Part shown: one piece after another, positions 11,681-20,038 of the stretch
Numbering within the stretch: the stretch's first letter is position 1
Layout: the number at the start of each line of letters is the position of its first letter
Source of the DNA: Nonomuraea rubra
GTDB taxonomy: Bacteria > Actinomycetota > Actinomycetes > Streptosporangiales > Streptosporangiaceae
Direction of reading: 5' to 3'
DNA length: 64,000 nt
NCBI RefSeq assembly: GCF_014207985.1
Contig: NZ_JACHMI010000001.1
Span: forward strand, 2,153,001-2,217,000
Notes under the pieces: model-generated
Told to the model about the DNA's origin: nothing
Seen by the model: the letters and a program-made list of their open reading frames with translations, nothing else
The model's database searches: none
Position numbers and translations under genes: made by a program

Positions 11681-12991
11681 GTGGCCGACCATCGCCGCTC
11701 CATCCCGCGGACGGACACGCTGCTCGCCGACCCCCGGCTGGCCGAGGCGCTGCGGCGGCTCGGCCACGCGCGGGTCAAGGCCGCGATCGTCGCCGCGCAG
11801 CAGCGCGCCAGGGACGGAGAGCTCGCGCCTGGAGAGGTCCTGGTCGAGGTGCTGGCGGCGCTGCCCGGCTCCGCCTCCGGGCTGCGGCCGGTGATCAACG
11901 CCACCGGCGTGCTGCTGCACACCAACCTGGGCCGCGCCCCGCTGTCGGACGCCGCCCGCCAGGCGGTGGAGCTGGCCGCCGGGGTCACCGACGTCGAGCT
12001 CGACCTCGGCACGGGCGGCCGTGGCAGGCGGGGGCGTACCGCGCTGGCCGCGCTGGCCGCCGCCGTCCCCGCGGCCGAGGCGGTGCACGTGGTGAACAAC
12101 AACGCCGCCGCGCTCGCGCTGGCGGCCACCACGCTGGCGGCCGGGGCCGAGATCGTGATCAGCCGGGGGGAGCTGATCGAGATCGGCGACGGGTTCCGCC
12201 TGCCCGACCTGCTCGTCTCCACGGGGGCGCGGCTGCGCGAGGTCGGCATGACCAACCGCACCGCCATCACGGACTACGCCGCCGCGATCGGGCCGCGGAC
12301 GGGCATGGTGCTGAAGGCGCACCCGTCCAACTACCGGATCGAGGGCTTCACGGCGGACGTCCCGGTGGCGCGGCTGTCGGAGCTGTGCCGGGAGCGCGGC
12401 ATCCCGCTCGTCGCCGATGCCGGCTCCGGGCTGCTGGCTCCCGAGCCGCTGCTGCCCCGCGAGCCCGACGTGACGAGCTGGTTGCGGGAGGGTGCGGACC
12501 TCGTCACCGCCAGCGGGGACAAACTGCTCGGCGGCCCTCAATGCGGGCTGCTGTTCGGCCGCGCCGCTCTCGTGGACCGGCTGCGCCGCCATCCCCTCGC
12601 TCGCGCGCTGCGGGTGGACAAGGTGACGCTGGCGGCGCTGGAAGCCACGGTCGCAGGGCCGCCGACGCCGACCTGGGAGAGCCTGCACGCCGATCAGGCC
12701 ACACTGAGGTCCCGAGCCGAACGCCTGGCGGCCCGGCTACGTGACGAGGGGATCGACGCCGAGGCCGTCGACAGCCGCAGCGTGGTCGGCGGCGGCGGGG
12801 CGCCCGGGGTGTCCCTGCCCAGCGCCGCCGTCGCGCTGGACGGGCGCGTGGCCGCCACGCTGCGCCGGGCCCGCCCGCCCGTGCTCGCCCGCGTGGAGAA
12901 CGGCCGGTGCCTGCTCGACCTGCGCGCGGTTCCGGCCGATCAGGACGACACGCTGCTGGCGAGCGTTCAAGCCATACTGTCAGCGGAGTGA
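11681..12991 (+). CDS. selA: L-seryl-tRNA(Sec) selenium transferase
   Basis: A 436-residue PLP enzyme that converts seryl-tRNA(Sec) to selenocysteinyl-tRNA(Sec) using selenophosphate. Family hallmarks are VINATGVLLHTNLGRAPLS, VNNNAAALALA, SRGELIEIG, GFRLPD, VGMTNRT and the PLP-lysine motif TASGDKLLGGPQCG with Lys281. Start GTG 11681 follows CGTCCCTAGC, a poor ribosome site, but the N-terminus (SIPRTDTLLADPRLAEAL) matches the family. It is divergent from selD, so the two likely share a control region (11524-11680). That region contains no tRNA-Sec: no UCA anticodon arm and no T-arm GGTTCGA. Confidence 0.95.
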   Translation: MADHRRSIPRTDTLLADPRLAEALRRLGHARVKAAIVAAQQRARDGELAPGEVLVEVLAALPGSASGLRPVINATGVLLHTNLGRAPLSDAARQAVELAAGVTDVELDLGTGGRGRRGRTALAALAAAVPAAEAVHVVNNNAAALALAATTLAAGAEIVISRGELIEIGDGFRLPDLLVSTGARLREVGMTNRTAITDYAAAIGPRTGMVLKAHPSNYRIEGFTADVPVARLSELCRERGIPLVADAGSGLLAPEPLLPREPDVTSWLREGADLVTASGDKLLGGPQCGLLFGRAALVDRLRRHPLARALRVDKVTLAALEATVAGPPTPTWESLHADQATLRSRAERLAARLRDEGIDAEAVDSRSVVGGGGAPGVSLPSAAVALDGRVAATLRRARPPVLARVENGRCLLDLRAVPADQDDTLLASVQAILSAE

Positions 12992-13072
12992 GTGCGAACG
13001 TCATCCCGGCCCGGGTGGGGACGGGGTCCAGTGGGACGGCGCGTGGCGGTTCGCCGGAGGTGCTGAACGGTG

Positions 13073-13103
13073 GCGAGGCCGCGCGGGTCACGCGCGGCCT
13101 CGC
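13073..13103. terminator. Strong bidirectional terminator hairpin after selA
   Basis: GCGAGGCCGCGCG (13073-13085) and CGCGCGGCCTCGC (13091-13103) form a perfect 13-bp stem with a 5-nt loop. It sits between selA and the convergent small secreted gene ending at 13114. The 12992-13072 stretch holds nothing else. Confidence 0.75.
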
Positions 13104-13113
13104 TCCGGGGACA

Positions 13114-13530
13114 TCAGGAGACGGTCAGATAGAAGGCGGTCTCGGCGGGCAACCGGTAGCCCGCCTGGCTGTGGACGGCGATCGTCCGGTCGGCCGCGCT
13201 GCGGTGCAGGTCGCGCCGGACGCAGACGCGGGCGCCGCGCTCCACCGACAGCGAGCGCGGGTGGTCGTAGCGGCCGATGGGCGTGGCATGGATGGCCACG
13301 TCGCCGTCCAGATCGACGAGCTGGTTCACGAGGACGCAGTAGACGCCTCGGGACGGGTGCCAGGCGTCGTCCACGTGCTTGCTGTGCGTCACCGAGCCGT
13401 CCGCCTCGACCGTCGCGGAGGCCTGCGCGAACGGGGTCTCCGCGGACGCGGCCACCGGAGCGAGGAGCCCGGCGGCCGCCACGGCGGTGGCGCCGAGCGT
13501 CGCGGTGGCGAATCGCCTGATGGTGTTCAT
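13114..13530 (-). CDS. Small secreted protein, copy 1 of a tandem pair
   Basis: A 138-residue protein of unknown function with a clear Sec signal peptide (MNTIRRFATATLGATAVAAA, cleavage likely after ASA near residue 30). The mature part contains QASATVEADGSVTHSKHVDD, GVYCVLVNQ and VCVRRDLHRSA, with two Cys that could pair. It shares a pattern with the next gene upstream (A-x-(A/V)-(D/E)ADGS...SK-V...G-YCV...TP...C-R-D), so the two are paralogues. No enzyme motif is seen. It probably lies in one transcript with its paralogue, 26 nt upstream. Confidence 0.75.
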   Translation of the reverse strand: MNTIRRFATATLGATAVAAAGLLAPVAASAETPFAQASATVEADGSVTHSKHVDDAWHPSRGVYCVLVNQLVDLDGDVAIHATPIGRYDHPRSLSVERGARVCVRRDLHRSAADRTIAVHSQAGYRLPAETAFYLTVS

Positions 13531-13556
13531 GTCGGTTGCGTGTCCTTTCGGCCGGG

Positions 13557-13943
13557 CTACGAGACCAGCAGGTCGAAGCCGCTGTCGGCGAGGCGGCTGG
13601 TGTGCGTGCTGTAGACGTTGACGGTGATGGTGTTGTCGTCCCGGCAGGTGGCCGATGGATGCCGGTAGGCGATGTACGGCAGGCGCAGCATGTGGCGCGG
13701 GGTGAGCTGGATCAGCGCCTCGCGCGCGTCGATGTGGTGGGCGAGCTGGACGCAGTACCGGCCGGTGCCCGCCCGCCAGGACCTGACGACGTTCTTGCTC
13801 TCGTTGAGCGAGCCGTCCGCGTCGATGATCGCGGCGGCCCGCGCGTACGGGGCCTTGAAGTCGGCATGGGCGGCAGGGGCCGCGACGGTGGCGAGGCCGG
13901 CGGCGGCGAGCATGAGGCAGCCCGCAAGAGCACGACGAAGCAT
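13557..13943 (-). CDS. Small secreted protein, copy 2 of a tandem pair
   Basis: A 128-residue exported protein of unknown function. ATG 13943 is preferred over an upstream in-frame start because AGGGGGATTCCTC precedes it and the signal peptide (MLRRALAGCLMLAAAGLATV...AHA) then starts at residue 1. The mature protein begins DFKAPYARAAAIIDADGSLN and contains GRYCVQLAHH and ATCRDDNTITVNVYS. It is paralogous to the downstream copy (13114-13530), with the same two-Cys spacing pattern. Duplication followed by divergence is the likely origin. Confidence 0.72.
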   Translation of the reverse strand: MLRRALAGCLMLAAAGLATVAAPAAHADFKAPYARAAAIIDADGSLNESKNVVRSWRAGTGRYCVQLAHHIDAREALIQLTPRHMLRLPYIAYRHPSATCRDDNTITVNVYSTHTSRLADSGFDLLVS

Positions 13944-14201
13944 GAGGAATCCCCCTTTGTTACGGCTGGATAGGAGCCACAACGAAACGTAAGGTCGCGA
14001 AGCCCGCCGGGACGCTCGCCGCCCCGTGTCGTCCGATCAAGGTTTCTTGCACGGTCGTATGCGAACCTGTGGCCCTTCCGACGCGTCCCGCCCACCCGTG
14101 CACGTGCGGAGACGGCCGTTTGCGAGGCCGCCGCGGCTGACGCGCCGTTTACCCGGGCCGCGTCAGGATCGGGATCCGTTGCGGCACGGCGACGGTCACC
14201 G

Positions 14202-15392
14202 TCACGATGCGCTTCCTTCCGCGGCACGGGTCCTCGCCAGCCTGCGCTCCCGCGCCGTGCAGGCGAGGCGCAGGACCACCGAGCGAAGGGCTTCGGCGGG
14301 ACGGCTCGACGGCACGAACATCTGCTGCTTCAGCCGGGCGATGCGCTGGTGCTTCGTGATGAACGGGCGCAGCCGCGACTCCCAGGAGGCCAGCGCGGCG
14401 CCGAGGTCGTCCGGGTTCTCCCGCAACGCCCGGCCGAGCTCGGCACCACCAAGGAGGCCGGAGGTGGCCCCCATGCCCGAGAAGAGATTCAGGCACCACG
14501 CCGCATCGCCCACGAGCACGACCTTCCCCCTGCTCCACCGGGGCATCTTCACCTGGTGCACCGAGTCGAACAGGAGATCCGGCGCCCGCTCCACGGAGTC
14601 CAGGGCGTGCCGCACCACGGGGTCGTCCATCTCGGAGAAGACGGTGCGCAGCCGCTCGACCCTGGATCCGGTGAACTGTCCTTCGATGTCCCCGGTCCGG
14701 TAGGTCAGCATGGCGGTCGGGGGCCGGTCGGCGAACGAGAACACCCAGGCGGCACGGCCCGCGCGGGCGCTGATGAGGCTGTCCGCCCGCGCGAAGGACG
14801 GCACCTGCTCCTGGAGCTCGAACGCGCAGATCATCGTGTCCCACGTGGTCATGTGGTTCTCGTGCGGGCCGAAGACCGTGCGGCGCACGCTCGATCGCAG
14901 CCCGTCGGCGCCCACGACCAGGTCGAAGCTCTCGCGGTACCACGTGCCGGTACCGGTGTCTTCGAGCAGCACCCGTACGTCGGCACCGGTGTCGTCGATC
15001 TCGACGGGCTTCGTCGCGAACCGCACGTCGACGGGCTCGCTCGTCCCGTCCCCGAGGGTGCCTTGCCAGAGCGCGGCTTCGAGGTCCCCGCGGATCACCG
15101 CCAGGGGATCGCCCGGCAGGTGCAGGAAGCCCAATCCGGGCTCAAGGCTCCCGCGCCGGGTCAGCGACCACGTCTTCCCGCCGTCGGGCGGGTTGCGGGC
15201 CGGCAGGTGGCCGGCGATGCCCAGGTCGGCGGCGGCCCGCCTGCCCTCCGGCATGAGGCCGACGAAGTAGCCGCCTATGCGGCGTTCCGGGGCCCGTTCG
15301 ACGATGACGGGCTGCCATCCGGCCTGCCGCAGCCCGATCGCCGCGGACATCCCGGCGATCCCGAGCCCGACGACCAACGCGCGTTTCTGCAT
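14202..15392 (-). CDS. FAD-dependent aromatic monooxygenase (PHBH/TetX-like class A)
   Basis: A 396-residue group A flavin monooxygenase that would hydroxylate an aromatic or polyketide-like substrate using NAD(P)H and O2. ATG 15392 follows AAGGAAGGAAAC; a longer in-frame start lacks a ribosome site. Motifs are the N-terminal Rossmann GLGIAGMSAAIGL, the NAD(P)/FAD motif VVGADGLRSSVRR, and the FAD ribityl motif GDAAWCLNLFSGMGA. Length and architecture match tetracycline-destructase-like proteins but also many biosynthetic hydroxylases. It is the second gene of a leftward unit, 51 nt behind the dehydrogenase, under a divergent TetR gene. Inference: inactivation or tailoring of a polycyclic compound. 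The substrate is unknown. Confidence 0.88.
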   Translation of the reverse strand: MQKRALVVGLGIAGMSAAIGLRQAGWQPVIVERAPERRIGGYFVGLMPEGRRAAADLGIAGHLPARNPPDGGKTWSLTRRGSLEPGLGFLHLPGDPLAVIRGDLEAALWQGTLGDGTSEPVDVRFATKPVEIDDTGADVRVLLEDTGTGTWYRESFDLVVGADGLRSSVRRTVFGPHENHMTTWDTMICAFELQEQVPSFARADSLISARAGRAAWVFSFADRPPTAMLTYRTGDIEGQFTGSRVERLRTVFSEMDDPVVRHALDSVERAPDLLFDSVHQVKMPRWSRGKVVLVGDAAWCLNLFSGMGATSGLLGGAELGRALRENPDDLGAALASWESRLRPFITKHQRIARLKQQMFVPSSRPAEALRSVVLRLACTARERRLARTRAAEGSAS

Positions 15393-15443
15393 GACGCCGT
15401 TTCCTTCCTTATCGAGCGGGGCCATTGAGCGCGGTTCGCTCGG

Positions 15444-16388
15444 TCAGCCCGGGATGATGACAGCGCGGGTGTGCCCTTGATGCGCCCAGGCCTCGCCGAC
15501 GCGGCTGAGCGGGTAGGCGGCGTACGGGGCGTCGAAGGTGCCGTCGGCGAACCGGGCGATGATCTCGGGAAACCCGGCGATCATCTCGGCCTTCGAGACC
15601 GAGCCCGCGCCACTGCCGCTGATCCGGATCCGCCGGCTGCGCAGCAGGGCCGCGGGCAGCGCCGCCTCACTTCCGGCGAGCGAGCCGACCTGGACGTAGT
15701 CGATCGCCGCTCCGCCGTCGCCCGTGCCCAGTGCGGCGAAGGCGGCCTCGGCGACGGGGCCCCACACGAAGTCGAGCACGAGCGTGGGCCTCGCTTCTGC
15801 GACGGCGGCGGCGAGGGCGGTAGCTCCGGCGCCGGGTGCCGCGAGCGGAACGGTGACGGTGCCGGGGCCGCGCAGCCGTTCCAGCGCCTCGTGATCGCGC
15901 CCGGCCGCGATGACCTGCTTCGCGCCGAGGGACAGCGCCGCCCGCACGGCCAGGCCGCCCGACATGCCGGTCGCCCCGAGCACCAGTACGGTGCCGAGCT
16001 CGCCCACCTCCTCGCGATGGGCGGTCAGCGGCATCCAGCCCGCCATGGCGGGGTTCATGCCCGCGGCGACCGCGAGCGGATCGGCCCCGGCGGGCAGCTC
16101 CACCTCGAACGGGGTGACCAGCCGTTCGGCCATCGTTCCCCACGGCGACCGGGCCAGGCCCGTGTAGACCAGCCGCCCGTCCTCGGTCCTGGCCACGGCG
16201 TCGATGCCCGGCACGAGGGGGTAGGCCTGGCCGCTGCCGTAGTGCCGGCCGGAGGCGAGCCCGCGGACGATGTGGTGCAGACCCGCGCCCACGAGCCTCA
16301 GCGGTGCCTGGCCCGGCCGCTGTTCGGGGTCGGGAAAGTCCGCGCAGACGGGTGCCGATCCTGGGGAGTTGACGACTGCAGCACGCAT
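15444..16388 (-). CDS. Quinone oxidoreductase-like MDR dehydrogenase
   Basis: A 314-residue medium-chain dehydrogenase/reductase of the zinc-independent quinone oxidoreductase type. ATG 16388 has AGGAG 6 nt upstream. The GroES-like N-terminal half includes PLVPGIDAVART. The Rossmann half has VLVLGATGMSGGLAVRAALSLGA and VIAAGRD. The structural-zinc cysteines are absent, as expected for this subfamily. It would use NADPH to reduce quinones or activated double bonds. It is the first gene of the leftward unit, and its ribosome site overlaps a TetR-type palindrome (16399-16411), so its expression is almost certainly repressed by the TetR protein next door. Confidence 0.88.
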   Translation of the reverse strand: MRAAVVNSPGSAPVCADFPDPEQRPGQAPLRLVGAGLHHIVRGLASGRHYGSGQAYPLVPGIDAVARTEDGRLVYTGLARSPWGTMAERLVTPFEVELPAGADPLAVAAGMNPAMAGWMPLTAHREEVGELGTVLVLGATGMSGGLAVRAALSLGAKQVIAAGRDHEALERLRGPGTVTVPLAAPGAGATALAAAVAEARPTLVLDFVWGPVAEAAFAALGTGDGGAAIDYVQVGSLAGSEAALPAALLRSRRIRISGSGAGSVSKAEMIAGFPEIIARFADGTFDAPYAAYPLSRVGEAWAHQGHTRAVIIPG

Positions 16389-16398
16389 GACACGCTCC

Positions 16399-16447
16399 TG
16401 AACTAAGTTCAATTTTGCCGTCACCCACCGTGCCTGAACTTTGTTAA
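16399..16447. promoter_or_regulatory. Two TetR-type operators in a divergent promoter
   Basis: The first site TGAACTAAGTTCA (16399-16411) is a perfect 6+1+6 palindrome. The second site TGAACTTTGTTAA (16435-16447) is a degenerate copy matching 10 of 13 positions, with centres 36 nt apart. One overlaps the ribosome site of the dehydrogenase. The other abuts the AAGG ribosome site of the TetR gene. This would give repression of the target unit and autoregulation. Confidence 0.78.
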
Positions 16448-16457
16448 GGTGTCAACC

Positions 16458-17093
16458 GTGGCAAAGGGCATCACGCGGGAGCGGATCGTGGCGGTGGCAC
16501 TCGAGTTGCTCAACGAGAAGGGCATGGACGCTCTCACCGTCCGCGCGCTCGCCTCCCGGCTCGGCGTGGGAGCCCCCGCGCTGTACTGGCACGTCCGCAA
16601 CAAGCAGGAACTGCTCGACGAGATGAGCACGTTCGTCATGCGCCGCGTCATCGACGCCCTCTCGGCGATCGCTCCCGGCGCCGGCTGGCGTGACGACGTG
16701 GCCGCCTACGCCCGCGTCCTGCGCTCGGAGTACCTGCTCCACCGAGACGGAGCCCGCATCTTCAGCGGCACCCGCTTCTCCGACCCCGACGTGGTGAAGG
16801 CGAAGGAGCCCTGGCTCGAGCGCTTGACCGCGGCCGGCTTCTCACTGGCCGAGGCGGACGACGCCGTCGACCTGGTCACCGCGTTCGTGGTCGGCTTCGT
16901 GATCGAGGAGCAGGAGCGCAGCCAGTCCGACGGCGCCGAACCGGCCAGGTACTCGCTCGCCGGGCGCGACGCGTGGCTGGGCGAAGGCGCCGATCTGGTC
17001 AAGGCCGCCGGGCACCTCCGCGACGACGGTGACCGCAGGTTCGAACGGCAGCTCGCCGTCGTTCTCGACGGTCTCGCGGCTCAGCGGCGCTGA
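16458..17093 (+). CDS. TetR-family repressor with TetR_C-type ligand domain
   Basis: A 211-residue one-component repressor. The N-terminal helix-turn-helix reads TRERIVAVALELL...MDALTVRALASRLGVGAPALYWHVRNKQELLDEM, the classic tetracycline-repressor-like form (ALYWHV). The rest is all-alpha and resembles the TetR class C-terminal domain. GTG 16458 is chosen because AAGG at 16446-16449 is 8 nt upstream; GTG 16449 overlaps that site. It is divergent from the dehydrogenase/monooxygenase unit, with two operators between them. The ligand is likely the substrate or product of those enzymes. It converges with the XRE gene (18 nt apart). Confidence 0.9.
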   Translation: MAKGITRERIVAVALELLNEKGMDALTVRALASRLGVGAPALYWHVRNKQELLDEMSTFVMRRVIDALSAIAPGAGWRDDVAAYARVLRSEYLLHRDGARIFSGTRFSDPDVVKAKEPWLERLTAAGFSLAEADDAVDLVTAFVVGFVIEEQERSQSDGAEPARYSLAGRDAWLGEGADLVKAAGHLRDDGDRRFERQLAVVLDGLAAQRR

Positions 17094-17110
17094 CGGTCAG
17101 CTCGGCGAGA

Positions 17111-17902
17111 TCATGGGGCGCAGGTCGGCAGTGCCGGATTGCCGCGGGTGCGTATACCGGACAACCAGGCGTGTCCGCGAGGTACGTCGTCCAGCCGGAC
17201 CCGGTACCAGCGGGTGCTCTTGGTGCCGATCTCGTCGGTGACCTCGTCGCCGTCGTAGAGAATGCAGTCGGCGTTCAACACGTCGTCATGCCACACGCGG
17301 TGGCTCACCACATTCTTGGCGTCATAGTTCAGCCGTGGATCGATCGCCAGGCCGATACTGCAGCCCGGGGCTCTGTCGCTGCGTTTCCTGCAGCGTTCCT
17401 CGATATTGAAGACCCGCAGGCGGGCGGTCACGCCGGAGCCCGAGACCACGGACGCGTCAGGCCCGTCAGCGGAATTCAGCGAGACGGTCACGACCGCGGC
17501 CGCAACTGTCAGGGCGGTGACCGCCGCGGTCCCGAGCGCCAGCCGGCGACGGCGGTGTGATGATACGAGCGTGTCCGCGTCCGATGCCGGCGATGGCGCG
17601 ACTTCCTCATGAGCAGCGACGTTTGCTGCTCCTTCGCCGGGCGCGGTTAATGACGATCGTGACGCATCGGCGAGTGCCCACAGCCGATGAAGTTCCCGCA
17701 GTTCCTCGTTACTCGCGCCACAGGCCTTCCCGAATGTGTGGACCGCGCCGTAGCCGGTCGGAATCTTGGTTCCCGAGCAGTAGCGGTGAAGGCTCGAACT
17801 ACTGACTCCGGTGCGCCTGGCCAGCTCTTCGAAACTGATCTCGGCGCGATCTTTCAGTGCTCTTATCCGGGCGGCGAACCGCTCGCTTTCCTTTGATCGC
17901 AT
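17111..17902 (-). CDS. Membrane-anchored XRE regulator with extracytoplasmic C-terminal domain
   Basis: A 263-residue protein with an N-terminal XRE helix-turn-helix (ISFEELARRTGVSSSSLHRYCSG), a long linker, one transmembrane helix after RRRRLALGTAAVTALTVAA, and an exported domain of about 110 residues with four Cys (ERCRKR, APGCSIG, ADCILY, LPTCAP). ATG 17902 follows GGGGGTAACGTG; longer in-frame starts lack a site. This topology suits a transcription factor that senses something outside the membrane. The target is unknown. It is divergent from the small secreted gene at 18178 (275 nt between), which is a natural candidate target or ligand. Confidence 0.82.
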   Translation of the reverse strand: MRSKESERFAARIRALKDRAEISFEELARRTGVSSSSLHRYCSGTKIPTGYGAVHTFGKACGASNEELRELHRLWALADASRSSLTAPGEGAANVAAHEEVAPSPASDADTLVSSHRRRRLALGTAAVTALTVAAAVVTVSLNSADGPDASVVSGSGVTARLRVFNIEERCRKRSDRAPGCSIGLAIDPRLNYDAKNVVSHRVWHDDVLNADCILYDGDEVTDEIGTKSTRWYRVRLDDVPRGHAWLSGIRTRGNPALPTCAP

Positions 17903-18177
17903 CACGTTACCCCCGTACGACCATGCGACCTGCTCATCACCTCCGTTTCCGGTGTCCCACCCGCATCCCACCTGGTGGGCGAAGAGCGCAGGTAGCAGCC
18001 GGAAACCCATCCCACCATCCCATCTCGACGCGCTTTCTTGCAAGGCGCCTTTCGCGGTCGCGAAGGTGGCTGTCGTAGGGAACGAGCGACACCGAGAAAA
18101 GTTCTCTTCGGAGGAAAAGGAAAACAGCCGGCGGCTATGCCGGACCTTCGTAAGCCAGCAAGAAAGGAGTTCGTTAA

Positions 18178-18645
18178 ATGCGCACAGCGATTCTGAGGGG
18201 AGCGACGGCGACTGCCGCCCTCCTCTCGGTCCTGTCGGCCGGCGCCCATTCGGCGGCGGCGCAGCCGGCCCAGCAGAACCAGGCGGTCCGCACTCCCCAC
18301 GTCCAGCCCATCAGAGGCGGGGAGGTACGGCACGCGGACTTCCCGCACACCCGTCAGGGTCTCATCCGTGCGGGGAAATGGGTTCACAGGCGCGGCAACT
18401 GCGGCGACTCGTTCTGCACCATCCAGTACTATCCGCCCAGGAATACGTACCGGGCGTACAAGATGTTCAGGTGCGGCACGTTCAGGCTCCTCGATTTCCA
18501 GGGGCGCTACCACACGCACAATCACGGATCGTTGCGGGTGCACCTCCTCGACAGGAACCAGAAGGTGATTCGCCGCATCGCGTCCGGCGGGAGGCCCATC
18601 GTGAACTGGGGCCCGGTCTTCTTCGTGAAGACATGTAAGAGGTGA
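18178..18645 (+). CDS. Small basic secreted protein of unknown function
   Basis: A 155-residue exported protein preceded by AAAGGAG at good spacing. The signal peptide covers about residues 1-29 (to AAA-QPAQ). The mature part is rich in Arg/His/Tyr and has four Cys (GNCGDSFCTIQYY, KMFRCGTF, VKTCKR) that may form two disulfides. No catalytic motif is seen. It is divergent from a membrane-spanning XRE regulator and ends just before a strong hairpin, so it is a single-gene unit. The 18044-18177 leader contains a short GCCGGCGGCTATGCCGGAC hairpin. Confidence 0.75.
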   Translation: MRTAILRGATATAALLSVLSAGAHSAAAQPAQQNQAVRTPHVQPIRGGEVRHADFPHTRQGLIRAGKWVHRRGNCGDSFCTIQYYPPRNTYRAYKMFRCGTFRLLDFQGRYHTHNHGSLRVHLLDRNQKVIRRIASGGRPIVNWGPVFFVKTCKR

Positions 18646-18652
18646 ACGTGGT

Positions 18653-18685
18653 GTGTGGCCGATGCCGCGGCGGCATCGGCCACAC
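18653..18685. terminator. 15-bp perfect terminator hairpin
   Basis: GTGTGGCCGATGCCG (18653-18667) and CGGCATCGGCCACAC (18671-18685) pair perfectly with a 3-nt loop, starting 8 nt after the stop codon at 18645. It is the strongest hairpin noticed in the window, although without a U-tract. Confidence 0.82.
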
Positions 18686-18700
18686 GACGCGTCCCGCGGC

Positions 18701-19015
18701 ATGAAGCTGGGACTGGCTACTGAGCAAGTCGTTTGGGGATGGCAGGTCTCGGCGGACGGTGGGACTCTGGAGGGCAAGGCGACCTGCTGGAGGAAGATCG
18801 TGGGAAACCCCGAGCTGAACACGGACATGATCCTCGCCGCCGTCCGTGACCACGGATTCGAAGCCTATGACGTCCTGGTCAAGCAGTATCCGTCCGACGT
18901 GGTGGTCGCAGAGTTCACGAAAGCGGCCAGATCGGGCTTCACCACCTTCGGCGTAGGGGTACATCTGGCGTCGTTGACGGACAAGGGGCGCGAGCGTCTC
19001 GACTCCCTCGCGTGA
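18701..19015 (+). CDS. Hypothetical protein (104 aa)
   Basis: A cytoplasmic-looking protein starting MKLGLATEQVVWGWQVSADG and ending LASLTDKGRERLDSLA. The composition is balanced (not the Arg/Ala/Pro-rich look of shadow frames), and the frame is bounded by a terminator upstream and the ArsR-type gene downstream. No ribosome site precedes ATG 18701, so the true start is uncertain; an in-frame GTG at 18653 lies inside the hairpin and is unlikely. I do not recognise the family. Confidence 0.5.
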   Translation: MKLGLATEQVVWGWQVSADGGTLEGKATCWRKIVGNPELNTDMILAAVRDHGFEAYDVLVKQYPSDVVVAEFTKAARSGFTTFGVGVHLASLTDKGRERLDSLA

Positions 19016-19033
19016 CCGCCGGCGGAATTCCCC

Positions 19034-20038
19034 CTAACGATCCTCACGTCCGCGATCTCGCCGGGGGTGGCCGGCGAGGAGCAGTGCCTCCCCCAGCGGG
19101 CTCAGCGTGTGCAGGATCCTGGTGGCGGTCCGCCGGCTGATGATCAAACCCGCGTCCCGCAGGATGGCGGTGTGATGGCTGATCGTCGGTAGTGACACCC
19201 CGACCCGCCGGGCCACCTCGCTGGTCGTGCCGCCGGCGGCCACGGCACGCAGCGCCGCGGCGCGGGTGTCGCCGAGCAGCCGGTCCAGGGCGGCGTCGTG
19301 CCCGGCGGTGGTCGCGGCGGGGTGCAGCGCCGGGTAGGTGATGACCTGGGGGAGTCCGGCGTCGAAGATGGTGTTCGGATGCAGATGGGTGAAATAGGAG
19401 GGGATCAGCAGGAGCCCGCGCCCGCCCAGGTGGACGTCCCGTCCGGAGGGATGGGCGGGGATCTCCAGCACCGGGGAGTTCCAGCGCATCATCGGGCGGA
19501 AGCTGTCGAGCAGCCGGTGCACGCCGCCTTGGCGCAGGGCCTGGTGGCGGCGGGCGAGATCGCTGTCGACGCAGGCGCGTACGGCCGGCCAGTGCGGCTC
19601 GACCGAGAGCCGGTGGTAGGCGCGCAGGGTGGCGGCGAGTTCGGCCAGCGCGGCCTTCCTGGCCGTGCGCAGGTCGTCGAGCCAGGCGCCCTGGCCGGGG
19701 CCGCCCTTGAGGCGGCCGATCTCCGTGCCCAATCGGCGCCTCGGCGTGCTCAGGATCGTGTCCAGGGCCTCGTCCAGGGCGAGCGCGCCCTCCACGGGAG
19801 TGAGCAGGTCGGGGTAGTAGGCGGCGTGCGGCGCGACCGGGAAGAGCCGGTCGTGCACCTGCCGCGCCAGGCCCGCGCGATGCAGGTCGTGGCGGGCCTG
19901 CCGGCGCCACTGCCCGAACGCCTGCTTCCCGTAGCCGGTCTGCAGCGCCTGCAGGCTGCCGACCACCTCCCACATCACGTCGGGTCCGCTCGCCACGTGG
20001 GTGCGTGCCAGGTCAGCGCGCGTGAAATGAATGCGCAT
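19034..20038 (-). CDS. ArsR-type winged-helix regulator with large N-terminal domain (DUF5937-like)
   Basis: A 334-residue transcription factor. The C-terminal winged helix is clear: GGTTSEVARRVGVSLPTISHHTAILRDAGLIISRRTATRILHTLSPLG split over about residues 270-325. The N-terminal 230 residues start MRIHFTRADLARTHVASGPD, the usual opening of actinobacterial ArsR proteins with a DUF5937-type ligand domain. ATG 20038 has GGAG upstream at good distance. No metal-binding Cys motif of classical ArsR is present, so metal sensing is not expected. The target is unknown; the gene looks monocistronic. Confidence 0.85.
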   Translation of the reverse strand: MRIHFTRADLARTHVASGPDVMWEVVGSLQALQTGYGKQAFGQWRRQARHDLHRAGLARQVHDRLFPVAPHAAYYPDLLTPVEGALALDEALDTILSTPRRRLGTEIGRLKGGPGQGAWLDDLRTARKAALAELAATLRAYHRLSVEPHWPAVRACVDSDLARRHQALRQGGVHRLLDSFRPMMRWNSPVLEIPAHPSGRDVHLGGRGLLLIPSYFTHLHPNTIFDAGLPQVITYPALHPAATTAGHDAALDRLLGDTRAAALRAVAAGGTTSEVARRVGVSLPTISHHTAILRDAGLIISRRTATRILHTLSPLGEALLLAGHPRRDRGREDR

